17,737 bases of DNA from Caccousia sp900752115 (GCA_902472225.1 CABRNB010000058.1:1-17737); one strand, 5' to 3'. Positions 6,517-13,429 are shown, counted from the first letter of the stretch. Program-made: numbers and translations. The notes: generated by a model from the letters alone, not told the origin.

Positions 6517-6873
6517 TTAGCTCTTATCTCTCGATCTTGAAAAGAGGGCCGCGGCCAGTCCGAAAAGTACGGCCGCCGTAATGCCCGCCGCAGCCGCCGT
6601 GATTCCTCCGCTGAGCGCGCCGAACAGCCCTTCCTCCGCTACCGCTTTCTTCACGCCCTCAGCCATCAGATAGCCAAAGCCCGTCAGCGGCACCGTCGCG
6701 CCGCATCCGGCCAGCTCCACCAGCGGCCCGTACAGCCCGAGCGCGGTAAGCGCTACGCCGGTTGTGACAAACAGCACCAGAATCCGCGCGGGGGACAGCT
6801 TCGTGAAGTCGAGCAGCAGCTGGCCGACAGCGCAGATCGCGCCTCCCACAAGAAAGGCCCACAGAAACTCCAT
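6517..6873 (-). CDS. spoVAE: Stage V sporulation protein AE (SpoVAE/SpoVAEB type)
   Basis: SpoVA proteins form the forespore inner-membrane channel that moves dipicolinic acid into the spore and out at germination. The 118-residue product is the normal length of the AE subunit. It carries family hallmarks: WAFLVGGAICAVGQLLLDFTKLSPARILV near the start, then GLYGPLVELAGCGATVPLTGFG, and GLFGALSGGITAAAAGI before the last helix. Three to four hydrophobic helices are evident. GGGAGGG lies about 10 bases before ATG 6873, just after a GGCCGC/GCGGCC hairpin (6895-6909). In most spore formers it follows spoVAC and spoVAD in one operon; here neither is adjacent. Sigma-G control is expected, but I found no convincing matching promoter. 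Confidence 0.93.
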   Translation of the reverse strand: MEFLWAFLVGGAICAVGQLLLDFTKLSPARILVLFVTTGVALTALGLYGPLVELAGCGATVPLTGFGYLMAEGVKKAVAEEGLFGALSGGITAAAAGITAAVLFGLAAALFSRSRDKS

Positions 6874-7003
6874 ATCGCGTTTTCCCTCCCTTCCGGCCGC
6901 AAAGCGGCCCTGTGAGGGTTATCGTTTCCCGCCGCCGGTCCTCTATGCGCCGCACGGCGGAATTTTTTGGCTTCTTTTAAAATAATAAACTTATTCTTTC
7001 CTA

Positions 7004-7032
7004 TTGACTTTAATAAAATTAAAGTATATATT
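7004..7032 (+). promoter_or_regulatory. Sigma-A promoter of the DUF2089-type operon
   Basis: TTGACT (7004-7009) and TATATT (7027-7032) are spaced 17 bases apart in a markedly AT-rich stretch. Transcription from near 7039 would leave only about 20 leader bases before ATG 7060, with AGGAGG at 7045-7050. Confidence 0.75.
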
Positions 7033-7059
7033 GAATATAATGAAAGGAGGGCGGAGAAC

Positions 7060-7362
7060 ATGGCGATTGAAACCGTGCCGGACTGGATGGCGGAGCTTGA
7101 CTGGGAGGATGTTTCCTTTATCCGGAATTTTGTACTGGCCTCCGGATCCCTCAAGGAAATCGCGCAGGAATACGGCGTGACCTATCCGACAGTCCGCCTG
7201 CGGCTCGACCGGCTCATTCAGAAAATCCGCCTGAGCGGCGATCGAGCCGCCGATCCGTATATCGCTCTGGTCAAACGGCTGGCGCTCGACGAAAAACTGG
7301 ACTTTGATACGGCGAAGCTGCTCATTGCGGAGTACCGCCGCCAAAAGGAGGAACATAGATGA
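7060..7362 (+). CDS. DUF2089-type helix-turn-helix protein
   Basis: The 100-residue product fits the short DUF2089 family, which is thought to bind DNA. The central block (LDWEDVSFIRNFVLASGSLKEIAQEYGVTYPTVRLRLDRLIQKI) has the family pattern of a W-E-D-x-x-F-I opening. A sigma-like helix-turn-helix follows, with a recognition helix around VTYPTVRLRLDRL. The Cys-rich zinc ribbon found at the start of full DUF2089 proteins is absent. The C-terminal helix ends AKLLIAEYRRQKEEHR. An in-frame ATG at 6967 lies upstream of the promoter, so ATG 7060 with AGGAGG 9 bases ahead is the start. The stop overlaps the next start (ATGA), implying translational coupling with the 56-residue membrane protein. Regulation of a small membrane or envelope stress unit is my inference. 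Confidence 0.88.
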   Translation: MAIETVPDWMAELDWEDVSFIRNFVLASGSLKEIAQEYGVTYPTVRLRLDRLIQKIRLSGDRAADPYIALVKRLALDEKLDFDTAKLLIAEYRRQKEEHR

Positions 7363-7529
7363 ATATCCTGCCCACCCTGCTTCTCACCGCGCTCATCGGC
7401 CTGCTCAGTATTGCCGCCGTCGTGGTTCTTGTCATCGTGATCGTGCGCCTTGTGCGGCGCTCCTCCCGGCGGCAGGAAAAAACGGCGGAGCAGCAGGAGC
7501 TCAACCGCATGAAAATTGACGACCTGTAA
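7359..7529 (+). CDS. 56-residue single-pass membrane protein coupled to the DUF2089-type gene
   Basis: The product begins MNILPTLLLTALIGLLSIA and forms one long hydrophobic helix (about residues 4-29). It then continues as an Arg-rich, charged tail (RLVRRSSRRQEKTAEQQELN) ending MKIDDL. AAAGGAGG lies 7 bases before the ATG, inside the end of the upstream gene, and the two genes share four bases (ATGA). A terminator follows 22 bases after the stop, so these two genes form a closed two-gene operon. No family is recognised. The small size and tight coupling suggest a partner or target of the regulator, for example a membrane sequestration factor; that is inference. Confidence 0.82.
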   Translation: MNILPTLLLTALIGLLSIAAVVVLVIVIVRLVRRSSRRQEKTAEQQELNRMKIDDL

Positions 7530-7550
7530 CCATGTGTACAGAGCCCATCA

Positions 7551-7583
7551 AAAAAACGCCGTCCCGGCCGGGCGGCGTTTTTC
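7551..7583 (+). terminator. Intrinsic terminator of the two-gene operon
   Basis: An A-rich run and ACGCCG(T)CCC pair with GGGCGGCGT, leaving one bulged base, and are followed by TTTTTC. The A and T runs flank the stem on both sides, so it may also serve the leftward SLOG-family gene ending at 7641. Confidence 0.85.
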
Positions 7584-7640
7584 TTTGGGAAGCAGAGGAA
7601 GGAAACTGGTCCGCACCACGCGCAATACGATCGGCAGCCG

Positions 7641-8132
7641 TCACGGCTCCAGCACCCAGACAGGCTTGCCGCGCTCACGGGCATAGGCAACGGTATTTCC
7701 CGTCCCGCTGGGAGAACCGTTCCACACGGCGATGACAAGATCGCTGTGATCCACCATATAGCGGTTGCGCCGGTTAAAGCAGTCCGGCGTATACGACTCC
7801 TGCAGAAGGATCTTCTCATCGCACTGCTCCAGAACGGCCGCATACCGCCGCTTTGCCGCTTCGCTCCAGCGCGCGTCCTGATCACGGCAGGGAAGCACGC
7901 ACGTCAGCGTAATCGGCAGCTCCTCCCGCAGGCGAAGGACCTTTTCCGCGGCCCAGATATCCGTCCCAAGAGCCATCCCGGAAAGAAATTTCCGCACACC
8001 TTCCTCCGCCATGGCGTTGATCATGGCCTCAAGGAGCCGCTGCTTCAAATCCCGGCAGCGCGGATCGTCCTCACGGAAACGCCATGGAAGCGATTGAGGC
8101 CGATGGCCGGTAAAGCAGCAAACTTTACTCAT
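7641..8132 (-). CDS. SLOG-superfamily protein, DUF1273/YpsA-like
   Basis: The protein has the Rossmann-like SLOG fold, predicted to bind a nucleotide or nucleotide-derived ligand. Key signs are CCFTGHRPQSL at residues 5-15, KFLSGMALGTDIWAAE at about 48-63, and the C-terminal strand-loop DLVIAVWNGSPSGTGNTVAYARERGKPVWVLEP. The 163-residue length is usual for this family. Bacillus YpsA is a relative, linked by published work to cell-division control, but the ligand and reaction are unknown. It is cytoplasmic with no membrane segments. It is divergent from the XRE-type gene at 8274, sharing a 141-bp region with repeated TATCAC motifs, so autoregulation by that repressor is plausible. The start fits a GAGGGAG-type binding site about 10 bases upstream. 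Confidence 0.88.
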   Translation of the reverse strand: MSKVCCFTGHRPQSLPWRFREDDPRCRDLKQRLLEAMINAMAEEGVRKFLSGMALGTDIWAAEKVLRLREELPITLTCVLPCRDQDARWSEAAKRRYAAVLEQCDEKILLQESYTPDCFNRRNRYMVDHSDLVIAVWNGSPSGTGNTVAYARERGKPVWVLEP

Positions 8133-8191
8133 CGTTGTTCTCCCTCCTCAGCATGTCGATCTATCACGATGGTACCATATATTTCTCAATT

Positions 8192-8261
8192 AGTGAAGTA
8201 TCACTCATGTGCTTTTGCAAAATATTCTATCATAAGGAAAAGCTTTGAATGATATATCACT
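8192..8261. promoter_or_regulatory. Operator-like repeats between the SLOG gene and the XRE gene
   Basis: An inverted repeat AGTGA-agta-TCACT lies at 8192-8205 and a perfect palindrome TGATATATCA at 8250-8259. Both overlap the heptamer TATCACT (8199-8205 and 8255-8261). A third TATCAC lies at 8162-8167. A TATCAT (8228-8233) could be a -10 for the XRE gene, but its -35 is poor. Binding by the adjacent XRE-type protein is inferred. Confidence 0.5.
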
Positions 8262-8273
8262 AAGGAGAGCAAA

Positions 8274-8516
8274 ATGGACGTCAGGGAGGCAATCGTACAC
8301 AGAATACGGGCGCTGTGCCGGGAACGCGGCATCACACCGAACGGCTTGAGCAATCTGGCCGGTGTACCGCAGGCAACCGTTAAGAGTATCCTCAACGGAG
8401 AAAGCCGCAATCCGGGTACTGTCACCATCAAAAAGCTGTGCGACGGCCTCGATATCACGCTCGGGGAATTCTTCTCCACTCCGGAGTTTGACAGTTTGGA
8501 ACAGGAAATTAAATAA
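8274..8516 (+). CDS. Small XRE-family transcriptional regulator
   Basis: The 80-residue product is little more than a helix-turn-helix domain. The pattern IRALCRERGITPNGLSNLAGVPQATVKSILNG (about 10-41) covers helices 1-4, with the recognition helix near VPQATVKSIL. LCDGLDITLGEFFSTPEF ends the domain as in other XRE/Cro-like proteins. There is no ligand or dimer domain, so it probably works as a homodimeric repressor. AGGAG is spaced about 6 bases from ATG 8274. The start sits just after palindrome TGATATATCA, which suggests autoregulation. No antitoxin partner gene is adjacent on the same strand, so a toxin-antitoxin role is not supported. Confidence 0.92.
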   Translation: MDVREAIVHRIRALCRERGITPNGLSNLAGVPQATVKSILNGESRNPGTVTIKKLCDGLDITLGEFFSTPEFDSLEQEIK

Positions 8517-8615
8517 GCAGGCAAGGCTGAGCCTGCACGCAACGGCCCGCGCGGCAGTTAAGCGGGGACAAATCACCTGCGCGGCGCGGGACGGCCTTTG
8601 GATACTCCCGAATCG

Positions 8616-8649
8616 CTGCGCGAATTCTTCATCTCTGCGCGAACTCTTC
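8616..8649. repeat. Short tandem duplication
   Basis: CTGCGCGAATTCTTC (8616-8630) recurs as CTGCGCGAACTCTTC (8635-8649), one change in 15 bases, 19 bases apart. Confidence 0.7.
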
Positions 8650-8779
8650 TAGAAAAAATAAATTTTCCTTTCCCACTGCGGCTGCAGCGCAGATTGCGCA
8701 GGAAATTATTCCCTCTCAGTCCGGCGACCGGAGGAAGCATGCGCAAATTGCCGATCGCAGATCCGCGGGCGCATAGCAA

Positions 8780-8815
8780 GACCCCTTTGCGGTACTGGCC
8801 GCAAAGGGGTCGATT
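8780..8815 (+). terminator. Strong hairpin with short T-run, possible intrinsic terminator
   Basis: GACCCCTTTGCGG (8780-8792) pairs perfectly with CCGCAAAGGGGTC (8799-8811) around TACTGG, then GATTTTC. The T-run is short, so it is a moderate candidate. It is the only terminator candidate for the XRE gene, about 260 bases after its stop. The stem could also act on the minus strand beyond the oxidoreductase gene, but no T-run follows there. Confidence 0.45.
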
Positions 8816-8836
8816 TTCTGAACCGAGGTTCGCCGC

Positions 8837-8912
8837 GGCACGCGGCGTGCGCGGATTGCCGCCCGCAGGGCCGCGGGACGCGGCGTTCGTGACTTGCCGC
8901 CCGCAGGGCCGC
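8837..8912. repeat. 38-bp GC-rich direct repeat, with a third diverged copy upstream
   Basis: Two 38-bp units (8837-8874 and 8875-8912) share an identical 19-base part, TTGCCGCCCGCAGGGCCGC (8856-8874 and 8894-8912). A diverged third copy, TTGCCGATCGCAGATCCGC, lies at 8748-8766. The units sit immediately after the end of the oxidoreductase gene (minus strand), like a REP-type intergenic repeat. Confidence 0.75.
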
Positions 8913-8929
8913 AGGGCTGCAGGACCCGA

Positions 8930-9979
8930 TTAGTATGGGAAGGTGTAGTCGGGGGCGACGGGGAGGCCTTTTTGGACGGATTCGAGAACCGCAAGGCTGG
9001 CCGCAACCGTTGCGGCTCCCTGGCGGGCGTCGGTCTGGACGGGGACGTCGGTGCAGATCGCGTGCACGAAATCCTCAATCTCACCGATGGTGTTATGATT
9101 TCCCAACGCCACGGGACATTGGATCGGCAGCTCCTTGGACTCGCAGCCGAGATAGCTGCGGCCGCCGAGGCTGTCCTGGAAGAGTGTGATGTGCGGCGTC
9201 GTGTTGTCTGCAATGATCGTCCCCTTCGACCCGTAGAATACCGAACGCATCGTATAATTCCGCTTGCAGCCAATGGAAACGAAGACCTTTCCAAGCACGC
9301 CGCGCGGGAATTTCATGATGGCAATGGTGCAGTCGTCCGTGGGAAGATGCGTCAGCATCTTCTTGTTCGCGTATGCCATCACCTCCACCGGATCCCCCGC
9401 AATCCAGCGGAGCAGATCCACGGCATGGCAGCCGCCTCCCAGAAAACCGCTGCGCAGCGGGTCGGCGCGCCAGTTCGACGTGTCGGGGATAATTTTCTCA
9501 TAGTCGTGCGCATACTCGGATTCCACAAAGAACAGCTCTCCGATCGCGCCGCTGTCGATCAGCTCCTTCGCCCGGCGGAAGCCCGGCGTGTACCGGCAGA
9601 TCTGCCCGATCATCAGCTTGCGGCCGGACTCCTCCCCTGCCCGGATCATCGCCGCGCAGTCCTTTCGTGTCAGCGCCATCGGCTTTTCGCACAGCACATG
9701 CTTTCCCGCCTGCAGAGCGTCCACCGTCATCTGACGGTGCAGCTGATCCGGCGTGCAGATGACCACCGCATCCACGTCCTGAAGTGCCAAAAGCGCATGG
9801 TAATCGGCAAACACACGCTCCGGCGGCAGCTGGAATTTCGCGGCTGCCCGCTGCGCCTTTTCCAGGTCGATATCACATACAGCCGTAAGCACCGCGTCCG
9901 CGTTGTCGCGAATGGCCGTCATATGGCTTTCCGCCATCGGGGAGGCGGAAATGACCCCGAATCTGACTGGTTTGTTCAT
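8930..9979 (-). CDS. Gfo/Idh/MocA-family sugar oxidoreductase
   Basis: An NAD(P)-dependent dehydrogenase acting on a sugar, inositol or related polyol inside the cell. The N-terminal Rossmann domain shows VRFGVISASPMAESH, a variant of the usual GxGxxG loop, then the AVCDID strand, VDAVVICTPDQLHRQM and the family signature CEKPMALT with its Lys at about residue 97. The C-terminal alpha/beta domain has the SGFLGGGCHAVDLLRWIAGD motif, whose His is the usual catalytic acid or substrate ligand. The 349-residue length is typical. It is the last gene of the importer operon, 23 bases after the second permease, with AAAGGAG 9 bases before ATG 9979. Acting on the imported sugar is inferred from this position. 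The exact substrate is unknown. Confidence 0.93.
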   Translation of the reverse strand: MNKPVRFGVISASPMAESHMTAIRDNADAVLTAVCDIDLEKAQRAAAKFQLPPERVFADYHALLALQDVDAVVICTPDQLHRQMTVDALQAGKHVLCEKPMALTRKDCAAMIRAGEESGRKLMIGQICRYTPGFRRAKELIDSGAIGELFFVESEYAHDYEKIIPDTSNWRADPLRSGFLGGGCHAVDLLRWIAGDPVEVMAYANKKMLTHLPTDDCTIAIMKFPRGVLGKVFVSIGCKRNYTMRSVFYGSKGTIIADNTTPHITLFQDSLGGRSYLGCESKELPIQCPVALGNHNTIGEIEDFVHAICTDVPVQTDARQGAATVAASLAVLESVQKGLPVAPDYTFPY

Positions 9980-10002
9980 ATAAAACGGCTCCTTTCCGTC
10001 CC

Positions 10003-10845
10003 TTATTTGATGGCTCCCATACTGACTCCCATAATGATCTTCTTCTGCAGCAGCAGATATACGGCCACTGCGGGTACGGACGCTATCAGCATGCCAGTCA
10101 TCTGCGAGGGAACATCCTTGGAGAAGCGTCCCACCAAATGCGACAGCGCAGGCATAACCAGCTGCTTATCCATATCCTTGATCAAAACCATGGGGGTAAA
10201 CAGATCGTTCCATCCGGAGATGAAATTCAAAATAACACAGATTGAAAGCGCCGGAACCACCATCGGAACGGCAATCAGCCAAATGGTCCGCAGGTAGCCG
10301 CAGCCGTCGATCCTGGCCGCGTCCAGGATTCCGGAGGGGATGGAACTGAAGTTTGCCGTGAGCAGCAGGATTAAACCGGCCTGCCCGGCGCAGATCTTCA
10401 GCAGAATCAAGCCCCACAGGCTGTCAATCAGCCCCACCTTCGCAAACATGACATACAACGGGATGATCGTCACTTGGGCCGGGATAAACATGACGACCAT
10501 CAATCCCAGATAGATCCCGTTCCGACCGCGAAAGCGCACCTTGGCAAAGGCATAGCTCGCAATGATCGCAAAGACAAGCCCCAGCACAAGTCCCAGCCCA
10601 ACGGTAAAGAGGGTATTGGCAAAGTATTTGAGAATATTGAAATTGCGGATCATAACATAGTAGTTCCCGTACAGCCCGTTCAGCAAATCCACTGAAAACG
10701 GATCCAGCATGTATTCCGCCTGTGTTTTAATGGAGTTGGCAAACATGAAAAACAGCGGGTACAGGAACGAGACCGCCAGCAGAATCAAAACAAGATAGAT
10801 CAGCCCTCTGCCCACAAGCCAGGCTGCTCCTTTTTTCTGTTTCAC
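10003..10845 (-). CDS. CUT1 sugar ABC transporter permease, MalG-like
   Basis: The inner-membrane subunit of a carbohydrate ABC importer that pairs with the MalF-like permease encoded just upstream. Six hydrophobic helices fit the MalG type. The EAA loop that docks the ATPase is visible as SGILDAARIDGCGYLRTIWLIAVPMVVPAL. The C-terminus MGVSMGAIK matches the KGLTAGAVK-like tail of the family. The 280-residue length is normal. The start codon is GTG, chosen because GGGAGGGG lies about 8-9 bases before it, within the last codons of the upstream permease. The stop of that gene is only 6 bases away, so translation is likely coupled. Confidence 0.95.
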   Translation of the reverse strand: MKQKKGAAWLVGRGLIYLVLILLAVSFLYPLFFMFANSIKTQAEYMLDPFSVDLLNGLYGNYYVMIRNFNILKYFANTLFTVGLGLVLGLVFAIIASYAFAKVRFRGRNGIYLGLMVVMFIPAQVTIIPLYVMFAKVGLIDSLWGLILLKICAGQAGLILLLTANFSSIPSGILDAARIDGCGYLRTIWLIAVPMVVPALSICVILNFISGWNDLFTPMVLIKDMDKQLVMPALSHLVGRFSKDVPSQMTGMLIASVPAVAVYLLLQKKIIMGVSMGAIK

Positions 10846-10851
10846 CGACCG

Positions 10852-11772
10852 TCACCCCTCCCATTCACCGAGCTTGTTCGCCGCCGTCATCTGCGCCTTG
10901 GTGATCAGAAGAATGATGACAAGCAGAACCATCGCCAGCGCGCAGGCTTCCCCGTATCTGGAATTGGAAAACGCCTTCGTGTAGATCATGTAGTCGAGCG
11001 TGGTCGTTTCATAACCCGGCCCGCCGTTCGTGATGGTCTGAATCAGCGGGAAAATACCGCTGAAAATGTAGATCATCGACATGATGAACGAATACTCGAT
11101 GGTGCGCACCAGCATCGGCAGCGTGATGTGGAAGAACCGCCGCCACCAGCCCGCACCGTCCATTTCCGCCGATTCCAGAATGCTGGGCTCAATGGACGCA
11201 AGACCGCCGAACACCACCAGGATCTGCCAGCCGATGTTGCTCCACACGATGCAAAGCAGAATGATGGTCAGCGCCGCCGGGCCGTTTCCCAGCCACTCAT
11301 AGCGGAATTCGCTGCCGCTCAGCACAGACAGAATCCGGTTGATCGGCCCTTCAAAGCTGAACAGAATCCGGAACAGATAACCGATTGTAACCGCTGAAAT
11401 AATGGACGGCAGATAGTACACCATCCGGAAGAATTTCCATCCCCGGATCCGCTCAAACAGAATCACCGAGAGGACAAGCCCCACGAAAACCTGAATCGGA
11501 ATGCTGAGAAGCAGAATCAGGCTGTTTCTCAGCAACAGGTAAAATTCCGAGCCGGAAAAAATCTTGACATAGTTGGACAGTCCTATGAAATCATCCTTGA
11601 ACAGACCGTCCCAGTTGGTAAAGCTCTTGACAAAGGCCATCGCGATGGGATAGCCGCACGCGGCAATCTCCATCACCACCGCAGGCAGGACGGAGAGCAG
11701 GCCGCAGAGGCTTTCCCGGCGCGCAAGACTGTGTTTTTTCACGGGCGTTTGTATGGCGCAGCCTCCATACAT
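10852..11772 (-). CDS. CUT1 sugar ABC transporter permease, MalF-like
   Basis: The first membrane subunit of the importer. It starts with a polar cytoplasmic segment (about 25 residues), then LCGLLSVLPAVVMEIAACGYPIAMAF opens the first helix. The sequence SFTNWDGLFKDDFIGLSNYVKIF is typical of UgpA/MalF-type proteins. The EAA motif reads ESAEMDGAGWWRRFFHITLPML, and NGGPGYETTTLDYMIYTKAF is the usual segment before the last helix. The 306-residue length is normal. GGAGG occurs twice before ATG 11772, at about 10 and 2 bases; the more distant one is the workable site. It follows the binding-protein gene after an 82-base spacer holding a strong hairpin. Confidence 0.95.
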   Translation of the reverse strand: MYGGCAIQTPVKKHSLARRESLCGLLSVLPAVVMEIAACGYPIAMAFVKSFTNWDGLFKDDFIGLSNYVKIFSGSEFYLLLRNSLILLLSIPIQVFVGLVLSVILFERIRGWKFFRMVYYLPSIISAVTIGYLFRILFSFEGPINRILSVLSGSEFRYEWLGNGPAALTIILLCIVWSNIGWQILVVFGGLASIEPSILESAEMDGAGWWRRFFHITLPMLVRTIEYSFIMSMIYIFSGIFPLIQTITNGGPGYETTTLDYMIYTKAFSNSRYGEACALAMVLLVIILLITKAQMTAANKLGEWEG

Positions 11773-11819
11773 TTCCTCCTTTCCTCCGCTACGGCGGCAA
11801 GCCGTGCCGGACTGCGAAA

Positions 11820-11845
11820 GGGCCGGGGACCGAAATCCCCGGCCC
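11820..11845 (-). other. Strong intercistronic hairpin between binding protein and permease genes
   Basis: On the minus strand GGGCCGGGGA pairs with TCCCCGGCCC around TTTCGG, then TTTCGC. The short T-run suggests partial termination or 3'-end protection of the binding-protein message. This is a common way to make more binding protein than permease. It begins 9 bases after the binding-protein stop. Confidence 0.7.
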
Positions 11846-11854
11846 GCCTCTCCG

Positions 11855-13213
11855 TTACTGCTGCGACTCGTCCATCTGACGGGCCAGATCCTCGGCAGTC
11901 ATGTTGCCCACCAGCACCTGGCTGGCAAACTGGGAGAACGTGGAGGCCGCTTCGGCGCTCATCACGTTATCCGCCCAGTACACAATGTTCGAACGCAGTG
12001 CAATCGCTTCCGTGTACAGCGGATCGTCCGCAAGGCCGATCTCTTCCACCGTCACGTCCGTGCGCATCGGGATACCGGGCGCGACCTGATAGAATTCCTT
12101 CATTTCTTCCTTGGAGGTGATATGCTGCACCAGCTTCACCGCCAAATCGGGATGCTGCGTGTAATTGGCGACCGCCAGGCCGGAGCCGATACCGCCCACG
12201 ATGCCGGGCTCTCCGCCCTTCTCAAACGAGGGAATCGGAATGATGTCAAAGTTGTCTCCCATCGTCTCCGTACACGTCGGGAAGTCCCAGAGGCCGACGC
12301 AGTAGAACGCGCACTCACCCTGCAGGAAGGCATTGATGGCATCGGCCGAGGTCGCCGCATCCTCATTGAAGAAGCCCTCCGAATACCAGGCGCTGTATTT
12401 GTTCAGCATGCGCATGAAAGCTTCGTCGTCCAGATAGGAGGTTTTGTCCTTGGTGTGAGCATAGATGCCGTCCGTTCCCGTTCCCTGCACCCAGCCGTAG
12501 GCAAACATGTAGTAGAAGGTGATCGGGAAAGCTTCGTCGGTGTGGATCGGCAGATAGCCCTTGTCGCGGACCGCCGCGAAGATGGATTCCAGCTCCTCGA
12601 TCGTCTGGGGCGGATTTGCTTCCAAATCATAGCCGCAGTCCGACAAAATCTGCTTGTTGTAGCCAATCATAACAGCCGACTGAGAGGGATACGGATACGC
12701 GTAAATCGCCTTGGAGTCGTCCATATCCTCGGACACCGTGTTCCAACCGACGATGTTTGCCCGATCCTCCTCCGTGATGTAATCGTTCAAAGGAAGAAGG
12801 CCCTCGCTGACGCTCAGCATGTTCGGGCCGGAGAACATCTCCACAATGTCGGGGCCGTTGCCCGCCACGACGGCGGCCTTGAAATCCTGTATCGTCTGCA
12901 TACCGTCCGTCTGCAGCGTAAACTTGACGTGTGTGCCGGGATTCGCTTCCTCAAAGCGCTCGATGCACTTCGTAATGTACCATTCATCCTGCGGGAGCTT
13001 CTGCTCATCCGCCGTGACGGTGTTTGCCACCCACCAGGTCAGCGTAACGTCCTCCTGCGGCTGCGAGGTTTCCCCGCCCGTCTCCGCCTGCGAGGCCGTC
13101 TCCCCGGAGGACGCGCCTGCCGAAGCCGTCCCCGCGGACTGATCGCACGCGGCAGCCGTAAAGCTCATCAGGACCGCCAGAAGCAGGGCGGCCGCTCTGC
13201 GCATTTTTTTCAT
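11855..13213 (-). CDS. Sugar ABC transporter substrate-binding lipoprotein (CUT1 type)
   Basis: The extracellular receptor that captures the sugar and hands it to the two permeases. A signal peptide (MKKMRRAAALLLAVLMSF) leads to the lipobox TAAAC with Cys23 as the predicted lipid-modified residue. A Ser/Ala/Glu linker (about 24-50) separates it from the folded domain, which has the family pattern LTWWVANTVTADEQ, FEEANPGTHVKFTLQ, FKAAVVAGNGPDIVEMFSG, VMIGYNKQIL, INAFLQGECAFYCVG and GGIGSGLAVANYTQHPDLA. The mature length is typical (about 430). The frame opens at a GTG three codons earlier, but ATG 13213 fits AGAGGTG 6 bases upstream. It is the first gene of the importer operon. Control by the adjacent YesN-like regulator is inferred. 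The substrate is not deducible. Confidence 0.95.
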   Translation of the reverse strand: MKKMRRAAALLLAVLMSFTAAACDQSAGTASAGASSGETASQAETGGETSQPQEDVTLTWWVANTVTADEQKLPQDEWYITKCIERFEEANPGTHVKFTLQTDGMQTIQDFKAAVVAGNGPDIVEMFSGPNMLSVSEGLLPLNDYITEEDRANIVGWNTVSEDMDDSKAIYAYPYPSQSAVMIGYNKQILSDCGYDLEANPPQTIEELESIFAAVRDKGYLPIHTDEAFPITFYYMFAYGWVQGTGTDGIYAHTKDKTSYLDDEAFMRMLNKYSAWYSEGFFNEDAATSADAINAFLQGECAFYCVGLWDFPTCTETMGDNFDIIPIPSFEKGGEPGIVGGIGSGLAVANYTQHPDLAVKLVQHITSKEEMKEFYQVAPGIPMRTDVTVEEIGLADDPLYTEAIALRSNIVYWADNVMSAEAASTFSQFASQVLVGNMTAEDLARQMDESQQ

Positions 13214-13362
13214 ACAATGCACCTCTTTCTTTCTTGATTTCTCGGTTCAGTTGCAGCGCCATTTCGGAACTCTTTGGTTATAGTGTATAAAAATTTAATG
13301 ATAAAAAATAGTCTCCGTATTTCATATGAATAAAAACTTCTTGCACTTTTCCCGCAGGAAGC
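13214..13362 (-). promoter_or_regulatory. AT-rich upstream region of the importer operon
   Basis: The stretch 13280-13340 is far more AT-rich than its surroundings and holds -10-like sequences TATACA and TATAAC (minus strand, about 13279-13292), 70-80 bases before ATG 13213. No good -35 lies 16-18 bases further upstream. That would fit a promoter dependent on an activator such as the AraC-type regulator encoded next door. Confidence 0.45.
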
Positions 13363-13429
13363 AAAAGAAAAAAGAGCAGAATCTTGCGCATTTGTCCTCA
13401 TGACAAGAAAACGCCACTTCTGCTCTTTT
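13363..13429 (-). terminator. Two-tier intrinsic terminator of the kinase-regulator operon
   Basis: On the minus strand AAAAGAGCAGAA (13429-13418) pairs with TTCTGCTCTTTT (13381-13370). The 36-base loop itself holds a TTGTC/GACAA hairpin (13392-13406). The T-rich run TTTTTTCTTTT follows at 13373-13363. It lies about 90 bases beyond the response regulator stop and separates this operon from the importer genes. Confidence 0.75.

Larger units (their letters stand above)
8517..8929. other. 413-bp GC-rich gap with repeats and hairpins, no credible gene
   Basis: It lies between two convergent genes. Reading frames here have no ribosome binding sites and look compositionally random. A GCAGGC/GCCTGC hairpin follows the XRE stop without a T-run. 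It also holds a 19-bp tandem duplication, a strong 13-bp hairpin and three related GC-rich repeat units, listed separately. Confidence 0.6.

Noticed and set aside
8274..8516. XRE gene as the antitoxin of a toxin-antitoxin pair
   Set aside because: No small toxin-like gene lies next to it on the same strand; the divergent neighbour is a SLOG-family protein of normal length.
8598..8933. 111-residue plus-strand frame in the gene-poor gap
   Set aside because: No ribosome binding site, and it is built largely from the GC-rich DNA repeats and the hairpin at 8780-8811.
11753..13237. 494-residue plus-strand frame opposite the binding-protein gene
   Set aside because: It is the antisense shadow of a clear lipoprotein gene with a signal peptide and family motifs.
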